From NCBI RefSeq assembly GCF_000739595.1, contig NZ_BBJP01000006.1, positions 62,001 to 126,000 of the forward strand: a stretch of 64,000 bases of DNA, written 5' to 3'. The position numbers and the translations under genes are program-made. The notes under the pieces are model-generated. The model was not told the DNA's origin and made no database searches. It saw only the letters and a program-made list of their open reading frames with translations. This DNA comes from Halorubrum halophilum (GTDB lineage: Archaea > Halobacteriota > Halobacteria > Halobacteriales > Haloferacaceae). Positions 18,455 to 27,300 of the stretch are shown here, piece by piece. The number at the start of each line of letters is the position of its first letter. The first letter of the stretch is position 1.

Positions 18455-18778
18455 ATGCCGATCGGTATCGACGCGTTCGACGAGGAGCCGGAGGCGGCTC
18501 TCGACGTGGCGGCCGGGACTCAACCGTACCGCATCCTCGCGTTCCTCGCTGAACACGACGATCAAGCGTTCACGCAGACCGAGATCCACGAGCGAACGGG
18601 TATCAAACGCGGGAGTGTCGGCACCGTGCTCTCCAGACTGGAGGACCGCGGACTCGTGCGCCACCGCGGCCGGTACTGGGCGATTGCCGATGACGATCGG
18701 CTCGCGTCGTTCGCCGCACAGCAGGCGGCCAGCTCGGCGTCGACGATGGACGACTACTACGGCGAGGACGAAGCGTGA
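18455..18778 (+). CDS. winged-helix protein, probable antitoxin/regulator
   Basis: A 107-residue MarR-like winged-helix protein. The helix-turn-helix runs through AFTQTEIHERTGIKRGSVGT and VLSRLEDRGLVRHRGRYWAI, the wing. The C-terminal tail AAQQAASSASTMDDYYGEDEA is flexible and acidic, as in antitoxins that cover a toxin. Its TGA overlaps the GTG start of the next gene (GTGA). A DNA-binding antitoxin for the MazF/PemK-like protein is the likely role, inferred from pairing. Confidence 0.75.
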   Translation: MPIGIDAFDEEPEAALDVAAGTQPYRILAFLAEHDDQAFTQTEIHERTGIKRGSVGTVLSRLEDRGLVRHRGRYWAIADDDRLASFAAQQAASSASTMDDYYGEDEA

Positions 18779-19104
18779 CCGGCGAACGCGGGACGGTGGT
18801 CAAGGGACCGGATCTGTTCGCGGACAACGACTTTCGGCCGTACGTCCGGATCAACGACGACACCCACCCGTTTGCGGACGAGGAGGCCGTCTACGTCGCC
18901 GCGACGACGACCCGACGGTCGGCCGCGATTCCGCTCACGGAGGCCGACTTCGTCGCCGGCGGACTTCCGCGAGAGACGTACGTCAATCCGTGGACCGTCG
19001 TGACGATACGACACGCGGATATCCACGGGGAAGAGGGGCGACTGACAGACGAGACGACGGAGACGATTGCGAGAGCGACGGCAGGATATCTCGGCGTTCT
19101 GTGA
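18775..19104 (+). CDS. PemK/MazF-like toxin
   Basis: A 109-residue protein starting at GTG 18775 inside the stop of the preceding HTH gene. It resembles the PemK/MazF endoribonuclease fold: GTVVKGPDLFADNDFRPYVR at the N terminus, a central AVYVAATTTRRSAAIPLTEA and a C-terminal WTVVTIRHADIHGEEGRL. MazF toxins cleave mRNA at short sequences. Similarity is by pattern only, so the assignment is moderate. The tight overlap with a small HTH gene is classic toxin-antitoxin layout. Confidence 0.65.
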   Translation: MTGERGTVVKGPDLFADNDFRPYVRINDDTHPFADEEAVYVAATTTRRSAAIPLTEADFVAGGLPRETYVNPWTVVTIRHADIHGEEGRLTDETTETIARATAGYLGVL

Positions 19105-19141
19105 CTGTTAGCGACCGCCCGGTCGCGATCGATATCCGCTC

Positions 19142-19351
19142 TCACTCCCCCGGCGACCACTCGCAGGCGTCGCCCGCCGTGAGGTCGTTCTCGTCGACGT
19201 GCGCAGAGAGGCACGCGTAGTGACAGAAGTAGGCGGGCGAGCCGCAGCCGTCGTCGCAGTCGCGCACGCAGATCGGGTCGTGCTCGAAGATCCGCGAGCC
19301 GCAGTAGGCGCAGGGCTGGTCGGCGTCGGGCACGGAGACGCTCGTGGACAT
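19142..19351 (-). CDS. small zinc-finger-like protein
   Basis: A 69-residue protein rich in Cys and His: CAYCG, then CVRDCDDGCG and FCHYACLSAH. These can form one or two zinc sites, as in the many small CPxCG-related zinc-finger proteins of haloarchaea. It is convergent with the toxin gene. No specific partner or function is recognised. Confidence 0.7.
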   Translation of the reverse strand: MSTSVSVPDADQPCAYCGSRIFEHDPICVRDCDDGCGSPAYFCHYACLSAHVDENDLTAGDACEWSPGE

Positions 19352-19402
19352 AGCCGGACACAGGGCGTGCCGCGTTGAAAAGGCGTCGCGCGGCTGTGCG
19401 AC

Positions 19403-20311
19403 TCACACCACGACGACCGCGTCGACGACGACGAGCAGCACGAAGCCGACGAGGAACGCCCCGGTGGCGGCGTCGGCGTGGCCGTGACCGTGCGAGGAGG
19501 GGATCAGCTCGCGGAAGACGACCGCGAGCATCGCGCCCGCGGCGAACCCGGAGGCGACGGGGAACAGCCCGGCCGCGAACCCGACGAGCAGGAATCCGAA
19601 CACGGAGGCGACGACCTGGGGGACGACTCCCGAGAGCGTGGTGTACCAGATCACCCGCAGGTTCGACATCCCGGTCTCCGCCATCGGGACCGCGAACGCG
19701 AACCCGTCGGGCACGTTCTGGAGCCCGATCACGACCGCGAGCACCAGTGCGATCTCTTCCAACCCCGACGCGAACGCGACGCCGATCGCCAGCCCCTCCG
19801 GGGCGTTGTGGAGAGTGATAGCGCTGCCGATGAGCAGGGCCTTCCGGAGGGTGACCTGCCGTTCTGCGGCCGCGGCGGCGGACTCGCTTGAGTCGGCGGA
19901 CGCCGTGGCGCCGGCGGAGCCAGCGGGGCCGGTGAACTCCGAAAGCTCACGGTCCGGCCGTTTGCTCTCGTCGGAGATCGGCATCGCGGCCGCGTCGTCG
20001 CCGGTCGCACCGCCCTCGGGGAGCCACTCGCGGTACTGCGCGTGGAGGTGGGGAATGGCGTAGTTCCCGGCGAGCAGGCCGACGCCGCCGAGGAGGAGCC
20101 CGGCCATCACCGCCGTGAGCGTCCCCTCCTCCATTCCGGGGATGATCAGCCCGAAGACGCTGGCCGCGACCATCAGCCCGGCCGCGAGCCCCAGCGCGGC
20201 GTCGTAGACGCGGTGCGTGACACGGGCCCGGAAGAACACCGGGAGCGCTCCGAGGCCCGTCGCGAGCCCCGTCACGCCGCTGACGGCTACGACGGTCGAA
20301 AGCGTCGTCAT
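19403..20311 (-). CDS. ZIP-family metal transporter
   Basis: A 302-residue polytopic transporter of the ZIP (zinc/iron permease) family, importing divalent metals. The start is ATG 20309-20311 (MTTLSTVVAVSGVTGLATGL); a nine-residue in-frame extension is rejected. Metal-site helices are visible as LIGSAITLHNAPEGLAIGVA and VVIGLQNVPDGFAFAVPMAE, the HNxPEG and QNxPDG motifs. A variable acidic cytoplasmic loop with Ala/Ser runs (about residues 110-155) lies between helices 3 and 4. The C terminus has LIPSSHGHGHADAATGAFLV, with possible metal-binding histidines. Confidence 0.9.
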   Translation of the reverse strand: MTTLSTVVAVSGVTGLATGLGALPVFFRARVTHRVYDAALGLAAGLMVAASVFGLIIPGMEEGTLTAVMAGLLLGGVGLLAGNYAIPHLHAQYREWLPEGGATGDDAAAMPISDESKRPDRELSEFTGPAGSAGATASADSSESAAAAAERQVTLRKALLIGSAITLHNAPEGLAIGVAFASGLEEIALVLAVVIGLQNVPDGFAFAVPMAETGMSNLRVIWYTTLSGVVPQVVASVFGFLLVGFAAGLFPVASGFAAGAMLAVVFRELIPSSHGHGHADAATGAFLVGFVLLVVVDAVVVV

Positions 20312-20383
20312 GGGGTGCGGTTCCCTCCACGGGCACATAAATGCGGCCGACAGCGGCGTCGTTCGGGTCGGTCGACGCCGCGG

Positions 20384-20962
20384 TCAGCGCTCGAACGCGT
20401 TCCGGAGGTCGCGCCCGTAGACGCCGACGGCGACCGCCAGTGCCGCGAGCGCGCCGACCGGGATCACGGCGAGCCACCCAGACGTGGTCCCGACGCCGAA
20501 CCGGGTCGCGACGCCGACGGAGACCCACAGGCTCGCGGCCGCGGCGAGGACGAGGAGCCCGCCGGTGACGCGCCGGTCCTCCCGTCCGAGCGCGACCCCC
20601 GCCGTCGCGCTGGCCGCCGCGAGAACGTGAAAGCCGATCGCGAGCGGCCACGCCCGGATCGACGCCGGGAGCGACCCGAACGGGCGCGGCTGGTCGAGGA
20701 AGTACGCCCACACGGGATAGCCACCGGCGGCGGCTCCCGAACCGGCCGTGTTGAGGAACCCCCACAGGCTCACGACCGTGAGATCGTCGCCGGGGGCCAC
20801 CGCCATCGGAACCGCGAGGAGGGCAACGACGAGGAGCCAAGCGTTCCGGCGAGAGGTTCGGTCGCTGCGGTCGCTGCGGTCGGCGCGGTCGGCGCGGTCG
20901 GCGCGGTCGTCTGACTCTGGTCGCCGCGATCTCGTTGTCTCCGATCCCGACCCCACTACCAT
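20384..20962 (-). CDS. membrane protein, possibly TIGR04206 family
   Basis: A 192-residue haloarchaeal membrane protein with about five hydrophobic segments, including [18 protein letters not shown] and [14 protein letters not shown]. The N-terminal tail is a short tandem array ([18 protein letters not shown]) encoded by a roughly 9-bp DNA repeat near 20865-20910, which may vary in length between strains. The family name is from memory and uncertain; no function is known to me. It faces the UDP-glucose dehydrogenase gene divergently. Confidence 0.65.
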   Translation of the reverse strand: MVVGSGSETTRSRRPESDDRADRADRADRSDRSDRTSRRNAWLLVVALLAVPMAVAPGDDLTVVSLWGFLNTAGSGAAAGGYPVWAYFLDQPRPFGSLPASIRAWPLAIGFHVLAAASATAGVALGREDRRVTGGLLVLAAAASLWVSVGVATRFGVGTTSGWLAVIPVGALAALAVAVGVYGRDLRNAFER

Positions 20963-21060
20963 GTGGTCGTCTCGGCGGGCCGCGGATAAGTATCATCTGG
21001 ACGCGGTCTCGCGTCCGAGGACGCACAACGTTCTTTGAGTCGGGGGTCGCTTGGTCCGGT

Positions 21061-22386
21061 ATGCAAGTCACCGTCGTCGGAAGCGGCTACGTCGGAACGA
21101 CCCTCGCGGCCTGCCTCGCGGACGCGGGCCACGACGTGACCGCGATCGATATCGATCCGGACGTGGTCGCGGCGATCAACGACGGGCACGCGGCTATCCA
21201 CGAGCCCGGCCTCGACGACCTGCTGGCCGAGCACGCGGGCGACCGACTCCACGCGACCACCGAGTACGAAAGCGTTCCCGACGCCGACGTGACGTTCCTG
21301 GCGATCGGCACCCCGTCGAACGAGGACGGGAGCATCGACCTCGGAGCGCTCACCGCGGCCGCGGAGATGACCGGAGAAGCGCTGGTGGAGAGCCGGGAGG
21401 GCGACGGCTCCTCGACCGCGGATCCCGACGACCGCCACCTCGTCGTCGTCAAGAGCACGATCACGCCGCCGGGCGTCGGGGAGGTCCGCGAGGCTCTGTT
21501 CGAGGGCGCCGGCGACGCGGCCGACAACGTCGAGCTCGCGACCAACCCGGAGTTCCTCCGCGAGGGCACCGCGGTCGACGACTTTCAGCACCCGGACAAG
21601 CTCGTCTTCGGGACCGAGTCCGAGTGGGCGACGGAGCGACTGGAAGCGCTGTACGAGCCGCTCGTCGCCGCGACCGACGGCGACGTGCCGGTTATCCGGA
21701 CCGATCCCGAGACGGCCGTGATGATCAAGTACGCCAACAACGCCTTTCTCGCGTCGAAGATCTCGCTGGCGAACGACCTCGGAAACATCTGCAAGCGGTT
21801 CGGGATCGACGCCTACGAGGTGATGGACGCGGTCGGGCTCGACGACCGGATCGGGGCGAAGTTCCTGCGCTCGGGGGTCGGCTGGGGCGGGAGCTGTTTT
21901 CCCAAAGATGTCGATGCGATTAGGGCGGCGGCCCGCGAGGCCGGCTACGAGCCAGCGCTCCTCGACGCCGCGGTCGCGGTGAACGACGGCCAGCCGGAGC
22001 GCATGCTGGAACTGCTCGACGCCCACGCCGACGTGGCGGGGGAGCGCGTCGCGGTGCTCGGGCTCGCTTTTAAGCCCGGTACCGACGACGTCCGGAACTC
22101 CCGCGCTATTCCCGTCATCGAGGGACTGCAAGCGCGGGGCGCCGAAGTCGTTGGGTACGACCCCGTCGCGACCGAGAACACCCGCGAGCGGTTCCCCGAT
22201 ATCGAGTACGCGGACTCGGCCGCGGCTGCGCTCGACGGCGCGAGCGCAGCGCTCGTCGTCACCGACTGGGACGAGTTCGCGGCGCTCGACGACGCGTTCG
22301 ACGCGATGGGGGCTCCGGTCGTGATCGACGGCCGCCGGGTGATCGAGCGGCGGGAGGGGCTCACCTACGAGGGGCTCACCTGGTAG
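21061..22386 (+). CDS. UDP-glucose/nucleotide-sugar 6-dehydrogenase (AglM-like)
   Basis: An NAD-dependent oxidation of a UDP-sugar to its uronic acid, supplying glycans such as S-layer N-glycans. It has 441 residues from ATG 21061 ([20 protein letters not shown]); the frame open to 20935 is rejected because it spans the promoter. The catalytic cysteine lies in [15 protein letters not shown]. The lysine/asparagine helix is [20 protein letters not shown]. The C-terminal UDP-binding domain has [20 protein letters not shown]. AglM of Haloferax is the closest named relative I recall. It is distant from the glycan cluster but likely feeds it. Confidence 0.9.
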   Translation: MQVTVVGSGYVGTTLAACLADAGHDVTAIDIDPDVVAAINDGHAAIHEPGLDDLLAEHAGDRLHATTEYESVPDADVTFLAIGTPSNEDGSIDLGALTAAAEMTGEALVESREGDGSSTADPDDRHLVVVKSTITPPGVGEVREALFEGAGDAADNVELATNPEFLREGTAVDDFQHPDKLVFGTESEWATERLEALYEPLVAATDGDVPVIRTDPETAVMIKYANNAFLASKISLANDLGNICKRFGIDAYEVMDAVGLDDRIGAKFLRSGVGWGGSCFPKDVDAIRAAAREAGYEPALLDAAVAVNDGQPERMLELLDAHADVAGERVAVLGLAFKPGTDDVRNSRAIPVIEGLQARGAEVVGYDPVATENTRERFPDIEYADSAAAALDGASAALVVTDWDEFAALDDAFDAMGAPVVIDGRRVIERREGLTYEGLTW

Positions 22387-22448
22387 CCGGTGCCGTCCGT
22401 CGCGAGACGCACCGTACCATTTATGTAATCTGGAATAAATTTGGACGT

Positions 22449-23336
22449 ATGGCAGCCCTCCAAGCCCTTCGACCCGCAGCCGGCGGCGTTGCTCGCAATC
22501 CGATCCTGATCGCCATCACGGCGCTGTACGGCCTCGTACAGCTTCCGAACCTACTCATTCAACCGACGCAGCCGTTGCTCGCGTCAGTGATTTCGCTCGT
22601 CATGACGGGCCTGTTACTCCTGGTGCTTCCCTTCTTTCAGGGCGGTATGCTCGCCATGGGGAGCGAGGCGATCCGCGGGAAGACGAGACTCTCGACGCTC
22701 GTCGCCGAGGGGAAAGCCAACTACATCTCGCTGCTGCTCGCGTACTTCGTGCTGTTTGCGATCAACCTCGTATTCGGCTTCATCGCGTTCTTCGGACTCT
22801 TCATCGCCGTCCTCGGCACGTCGTTCAGCGAGGTTTCCGGTCCCGATGGGCTCGGCGACCCGGCGGCCGGTGCCGGCGGCGTCCCGGGCGGTCTGACCCT
22901 GCTGGCCGTGGTCGGAATCGTCGCCGTCGGGCTCGTACTCGTCTATCTCCTGATCACGTTCCTCATCCAGTTTTACGCGCACGCCATCGTCTTGGACGAC
23001 CGCGAGCTGGTCGACGGGTTCCGTCGAAGCGTCGGGCTCGTTCGCTCGAACCTCCTCAGCGTGCTCGGCTACTCAGTCCTGCTTCTGATCGGCGGTGTGC
23101 TCGTGGGAGCGCTCGCCGCCGCGGCGTCGTTCGTCCTCGCTCCGCAGCCGCCGGGAAGTCCGATCGCCGAGCTAATTCCGTTCGGCTACTCGACCGGCGT
23201 CGCCGTCGTCGGTGCGATCGGGTACGTTCTCCTGACCGCCCTGTCCGGTGCCTTCTACACGACGTACTCGGTCGCGTTCTACGAGGCGATTCGCCCGGAG
23301 ACAACCCCGTCTGGCGCCCCTGACCGCCACCCCTAA
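22449..23336 (+). CDS. haloarchaeal polytopic membrane protein (DUF7847-like)
   Basis: A 295-residue protein with six or so transmembrane helices (for example VISLVMTGLLLLVLPFFQGG and LAVVGIVAVGLVLVYLLITF). The polar segments FQGGMLAMGSEAIRGKTRL and HAIVLDDRELVDGFRRSVGL are typical of a haloarchaeal membrane family of unknown function. The start ATG at 22449 lies about 20 bases after an AT-rich patch. No operon partner is obvious. Confidence 0.65.
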   Translation: MAALQALRPAAGGVARNPILIAITALYGLVQLPNLLIQPTQPLLASVISLVMTGLLLLVLPFFQGGMLAMGSEAIRGKTRLSTLVAEGKANYISLLLAYFVLFAINLVFGFIAFFGLFIAVLGTSFSEVSGPDGLGDPAAGAGGVPGGLTLLAVVGIVAVGLVLVYLLITFLIQFYAHAIVLDDRELVDGFRRSVGLVRSNLLSVLGYSVLLLIGGVLVGALAAAASFVLAPQPPGSPIAELIPFGYSTGVAVVGAIGYVLLTALSGAFYTTYSVAFYEAIRPETTPSGAPDRHP

Positions 23337-23513
23337 TCCACGACGACGCCGAGAGCGATTCTCCACAGACGCTCGCGACGATGCCCCGTTCGAGGCGCGG
23401 CCGCGACGATTAAGCAGACCGCATGTAGGCAGCGAACAGCGATATCACGATTAGGTGGGAGGACCTCCACGGGCCCGACCCCTCGCGGCCGGGAGAGTTC
23501 CGCCGATATCGGT

Positions 23514-24860
23514 TCACGCGTCGAGGAGGCTGTCGCCGTCGAAGTCGCCGTCGTGCTCGACGTCCATCAGATCGAGGATCGTCGGGGTCACGTCGAAGAG
23601 GTTCGACCCCTCGACGTCGAGGTCGGGGTCGGTCGAGTACAGCAGCGAGTTCTCGAACTTGTGCATCCCGTTGCGCGGGCCTTCGGTGAAGACGGCCTCC
23701 TTGCCGCCGAAGCCGGACTTCAGGTCGAAGCCGTCCGCGGGGATGACGACGAGGTCGGGCGCGATCTCGTCGTTGTCGCCGTCGAAGACGGTCTCGCCTT
23801 TCACGATCCGCTTGCACACCTGCCGGCCGTCGGGGCCGGTGAGCGATTCGAGGTCGTCGATGAGTTCCTCGCGGACCGCCTCGTACTCCGACTCGGAGAC
23901 GACGCCCTCGGGTTCGCGGCCTTCCAGATTGAGGTAAAAGCGGCCGGGGATGAGCGAGTACGCCCGGGCCTCGTCGTCGATGTCGGTAAGGGAGTCGTGG
24001 TCGTCGCCGTCGTACGAGAGCCATCCCTCGTCGGCGAGGAACTGGTTGCAGTTCACCTCCCACTCCAGCTCGGTGAACCCGTGGTCGGAGGCGACGATCA
24101 GGGTCGTGTCGTCGTCGAGCCGATCGCGGATCTCGCCGATGTACTCGTCGAGGGTCCGGTAGAACTCGAGGAAGGAGTCCTTGTTCTCCCCGTCGTTCTC
24201 GTAGTCGCCGAACAGGAAGTGGTTGACCCGGTCAGTGCTCATGAAGACGCCGAAGAAGAGGTCCCAGTCGTCCTGATCGAGGTAGTGCGTGAACACGTCG
24301 TATCGGGCGTCGAGGGTCGCGTGCGCGTTCTCGATGAACTCGGTCTTGTCGTCGTCGTGTCCGAGCTTCGCGTTCACGTCGATCTGGTAGTCGTAGTCCT
24401 CGAGGACTTGCCGGACCGCGTCGTCGCTCGCGGCCGCGTCGAGCGATGGCGAGAGGAATCCGGAGACCTGTCGCTGGATCCGGCTCGACGGCGGGAACGT
24501 GACGGGGACGTTGAGCACGGTCGCGTCGCGGCCGTCGTCGGTGACGCGGTCCCACAGCCGCGTCGCGGACACGTGTTTCCCCATCGGAACGTACGTCTCG
24601 TAGGAGTCGGTCTTACGGTCTTGGAAGCCGTAGACCCCGGTCTCGCCGGGATTTACCCCCGTCGTGAGGCTCGGCCAGCACGCGCTCGACTCGGGCGGCA
24701 CGATGCTCTCCAGCCGCCCCGCCGAGCCCGATTCGGCGATGTCGGTCAAGTTCTCGAAGACGTCGGGGTGATCCTGCACGAGGTCGTACGGTACGCCGTC
24801 GATGCCGAGAAAGACCACGCGCTCGTCGTCGTCGCCGCGCAGCCGATCGAACAGTCCCAT
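23514..24860 (-). CDS. alkaline-phosphatase-superfamily phosphodiesterase/nucleotide pyrophosphatase
   Basis: A 448-residue metal-dependent hydrolase. The start is ATG 24858-24860 (MGLFDRLRGDDDERVVFLGI); 29 extra in-frame codons upstream are rejected as basic leader. Metal and nucleophile motifs are VVFLGIDGVPYDL, SSACWPSLTTGVNPGETGVY with the Thr/Ser nucleophile region, MSTDRVNHFLFG and IVASDHGFTELEWE. In haloarchaea such proteins are common near glycan genes and may act on lipid- or sugar-phosphates. No signal peptide is seen, so a cytoplasmic location is likely. Confidence 0.85.
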   Translation of the reverse strand: MGLFDRLRGDDDERVVFLGIDGVPYDLVQDHPDVFENLTDIAESGSAGRLESIVPPESSACWPSLTTGVNPGETGVYGFQDRKTDSYETYVPMGKHVSATRLWDRVTDDGRDATVLNVPVTFPPSSRIQRQVSGFLSPSLDAAASDDAVRQVLEDYDYQIDVNAKLGHDDDKTEFIENAHATLDARYDVFTHYLDQDDWDLFFGVFMSTDRVNHFLFGDYENDGENKDSFLEFYRTLDEYIGEIRDRLDDDTTLIVASDHGFTELEWEVNCNQFLADEGWLSYDGDDHDSLTDIDDEARAYSLIPGRFYLNLEGREPEGVVSESEYEAVREELIDDLESLTGPDGRQVCKRIVKGETVFDGDNDEIAPDLVVIPADGFDLKSGFGGKEAVFTEGPRNGMHKFENSLLYSTDPDLDVEGSNLFDVTPTILDLMDVEHDGDFDGDSLLDA

Positions 24861-24900
24861 GGACGAGGATGACTTCGAGTCGACAAATCCCTTGTGTTCT

Positions 24901-24985
24901 GGCGAATGACGCCGCGATCCGCCGGTCGCGGCGAATGGTGCCGCCATCCGCGTTCGCGGCGAATGGCGCCGCGATCTGCGCGCGC
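24901..24985. repeat. Three tandem ~28-bp imperfect repeats in a divergent promoter
   Basis: Units start at 24901, 24930 and 24958, each beginning ggcgaatg and continuing with an imperfect gcgccgcgatccgcg. They sit between two divergently transcribed genes (starts 24860 and 25043). They could be a regulator-binding array or a slipped duplication. Confidence 0.6.
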
Positions 24986-25042
24986 TGGCAAGCCGAGCCG
25001 ATGCAGAAGGCCTATTCCCCTCGGCGGAGACATATCCGGCGT

Positions 25043-26014
25043 ATGACCGACGACTTCCCGGCGAGCGTCGACGTCGACTACGCCGACGGCGAGGGCGAGG
25101 ATCCGGCGGACTACCCGTCGCTACAGCACAAAATCGAGAAGGCGATCGAGGTCACGCGCCAGGGGTTAGAGCAGTACGACAACCCGGCCGTGATGTGGAC
25201 GGGTGGGAAGGACTCCACGCTGACGCTGTACTTCATCAACCAGGTCGCCGAGGAGTTCGGCTACGAGAAGCCGACCGCGGTGTTCATCGACCACTTCCAG
25301 CACTTCGACGACATCACCGACTTCGTCGAGCACTGGGCCGACGAGTGGGAGATCGACCTCGTGTACGCCCGCAACGAGGACGTGGGCGCGTACGTCGACG
25401 AACACGGCCTCGAACCCGGAGACGACATTCCGGTCTCTGAGCTGAACGAGCAGAACCAGCACCACATCCGCGACATCCTGGAGTTCGAGGAGGACACGTT
25501 CCCGTTCCTGCTCGACACCTACGTCGGGAACCATCTGCTGAAGACGGTCGCGCTCAACAACGCCTTAGAGGAGTACGACATCGACGGCGTGATTTCGGGA
25601 GTTCGCTGGGACGAGCAGGAGGCACGGGCCGACGAGACGTTCTTCTCGCCGCGCCATGACCCCGATCTCTTCCCGCCGCACGACCGCATCCAGCCCATCC
25701 TGCAGTTCGCCGAGGCCGACGTGTGGGACGCCTTCTGGAACTACGTCGTCCCCGACACCGTCGAGGCGTTCCCCGACGAGGGGTACATCCCGCAGGCCGA
25801 CGACGACCTGCCCGAGGGCGTCACGCAGGAGGACGTGCCGATCTCGCCGAAGTACTTCGCCGGGTTCCGCTCGCTCGGCAGCGAGGTCAGCACGGAGAAG
25901 ACGACCGAGGAGCCCGCGTGGCTTCAGAACCTCGAGGACACCACCGAGCGCGCCGGCCGCGCCCAGGACAAGGAGGACCTGATGGAGCGCCTGCGCGACC
26001 TCGGCTACATGTAA
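25043..26014 (+). CDS. PAPS reductase / ATP sulfurylase-like PP-loop protein
   Basis: A 323-residue member of the phosphoadenosine-phosphosulfate reductase superfamily. The PP-loop is VMWTGGKDSTLTLYF (SGGKDS type), binding ATP or an adenylated sulfur compound. The C-terminal part includes ISGVRWDEQEARADETFFSP, with the WDEQ-R segment seen in the CysD-like group. There is no C-terminal CysH-type Cys motif (ECGxH), so it is more like CysD or a thiolation enzyme than assimilatory reductase. The start ATG at 25043 is MTDDFPASVDVDYADGEGED. Its role in sulfate activation is inferred. Confidence 0.8.
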   Translation: MTDDFPASVDVDYADGEGEDPADYPSLQHKIEKAIEVTRQGLEQYDNPAVMWTGGKDSTLTLYFINQVAEEFGYEKPTAVFIDHFQHFDDITDFVEHWADEWEIDLVYARNEDVGAYVDEHGLEPGDDIPVSELNEQNQHHIRDILEFEEDTFPFLLDTYVGNHLLKTVALNNALEEYDIDGVISGVRWDEQEARADETFFSPRHDPDLFPPHDRIQPILQFAEADVWDAFWNYVVPDTVEAFPDEGYIPQADDDLPEGVTQEDVPISPKYFAGFRSLGSEVSTEKTTEEPAWLQNLEDTTERAGRAQDKEDLMERLRDLGYM

Positions 26015-26071
26015 CGCTCGGCTGAGACTGAGACCGGCGTTTCTTTTGCGTTCGCGCGAGTCGGATCGACT

Positions 26072-26533
26072 ATGACCACGTATCGATTCCGCGTCAAGTA
26101 CGATCCGGAGCCGACCGACCGCTGGCGAGACATCGCCGTCGGAGGGAACCGCACGCTCGACGAGTTTCAGGCGACGATCAACGACGCGATGGGGCTCGAT
26201 CGGGGCCACCTCTGGTTCATCGGCGAGGATGAGGCCTACTGGCAGAGCGACAACAAGTTTCAGTCACCGCAGGAGTTCGACGAGTCGGCTGAACCGACGT
26301 TCGTCCGGGCAGACGAGACGACGTACGACGCCGGTGAGACCACAGTCGACGAGATGGCCGATCGACTCGGTCTCGACGAGCGTGACCGTATCTGCTACGT
26401 GTACGACTACGGCGACGAGTGGCGCTTCTACGCGATTCTTAAGGAAATCGTCGAGGACGGGGCAACGGACGAGGAACCTCACGTCGTCGACGAGCGCGGC
26501 GATCCGATCGATCAGTACGGGTCCGACCGGTAA
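26072..26533 (+). CDS. plasmid pRiA4b ORF-3-like protein
   Basis: A 153-residue protein of the pRiA4b ORF-3-like (PF07929) family, with the characteristic RFRVKYDPEPTDRWRDIAVG start and CYVYDYGDEWRFYAIL motif. The family is frequent on plasmids and near mobile elements, but its biochemical role is not established. It precedes a VapBC module by about 75 bases on the same strand. Confidence 0.8.
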   Translation: MTTYRFRVKYDPEPTDRWRDIAVGGNRTLDEFQATINDAMGLDRGHLWFIGEDEAYWQSDNKFQSPQEFDESAEPTFVRADETTYDAGETTVDEMADRLGLDERDRICYVYDYGDEWRFYAILKEIVEDGATDEEPHVVDERGDPIDQYGSDR

Positions 26534-26584
26534 CAGCGCGATCGCTGAGGCCGTCGTCGTTCGCGATCCCGCAAGCGTATTTAT

Positions 26585-26600
26585 GTATGGGTACCCATAC
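26585..26600. promoter_or_regulatory. Perfect 16-bp palindrome, candidate VapBC operator
   Basis: gtatgggtacccatac is a perfect palindrome at 26585-26600, directly after a TATA-like gtattta and eight bases before the vapB ATG (26608). Type II antitoxins usually repress their own operon through such a site. Confidence 0.65.
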
Positions 26601-26607
26601 GCAAAGT

Positions 26608-26856
26608 ATGAGCCGGAACATCTCGATCAGCGACGACGTGTACCGTCGGCTCAAACGCGAGAAGGGTGACCGGAGTTTCAGCGATCTCATCGCCGACACG
26701 CTTGACGAGGGGGGCAAGCTCGCGGACGTGACCGGACAGCAAGTGCTCGATCCGGAGACGGACTCCGAGGTCGACGCCGAGATCAAGCGGCTGAGCGACG
26801 GGACGCTGAAGCGACTGACGGAGCGGGCGGATGACGAGGAGCCGACCGACCGATGA
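26608..26856 (+). CDS. VapB-family antitoxin (COG1753-like)
   Basis: An 82-residue antitoxin. The N-terminal ribbon-helix-helix-like segment is RNISISDDVYRRLKREKGDR followed by SFSDLIADTLDEGG, and the acidic C-terminal half should wrap the toxin. I place the start at 26608, since the ATG at 26587 lies inside the palindromic operator. The stop overlaps the vapC ATG (ATGA), so the pair is coupled. Confidence 0.85.
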   Translation: MSRNISISDDVYRRLKREKGDRSFSDLIADTLDEGGKLADVTGQQVLDPETDSEVDAEIKRLSDGTLKRLTERADDEEPTDR

Positions 26857-27266
26857 AGCTGCTCGACACGTCGGTCGTCGTCGACATCGACCGCGGCGGG
26901 GTTGATGAGAAAGTGGAGTCGCTTGACGAGCAGGGTCGTCACGCGATCAGCATGGTGACGGTGACGGAACTCCGACTCGGCGTCGAACTGCAGTACGATC
27001 GCGGGACCGACGCGTACCGACAGGCGATGGACGACCTCGATCGACTTCTCGCCCGCTTCGACGTGTTCCCGATCTCGCGGCCGATAGCGACGGCGGCCGC
27101 CGAGATAATCGCGGATCTTCGAGGCGGCGGACAGCGGCTCGACGACCTCCACGACGTGTACATCGGCGCGACTGCGCGTGTACAGCAGTTGCCGGTGTTA
27201 ACGGCGAACGTCGATCACTTCGAGCGCATCGAGAACGTCTCGGTCGTCGACTGGGAGCAGTTCTGA
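26853..27266 (+). CDS. vapC: VapC-family PIN-domain toxin ribonuclease
   Basis: A 137-residue PIN-domain ribonuclease, the toxin of a type II pair; VapC enzymes cut tRNA or rRNA. Acidic metal ligands are visible in LLDTSVVVDIDRG (Asp at the fifth residue), VTVTELRLGVEL (Glu), DDLHDVYIGATA and a final TANVDHFERI (Asp). The length is typical. It overlaps vapB by four bases. Confidence 0.9.
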   Translation: MKLLDTSVVVDIDRGGVDEKVESLDEQGRHAISMVTVTELRLGVELQYDRGTDAYRQAMDDLDRLLARFDVFPISRPIATAAAEIIADLRGGGQRLDDLHDVYIGATARVQQLPVLTANVDHFERIENVSVVDWEQF

Positions 27267-27300
27267 ACGGCGGCCGAATATCCCTCGGCGTTCCAGTGAA

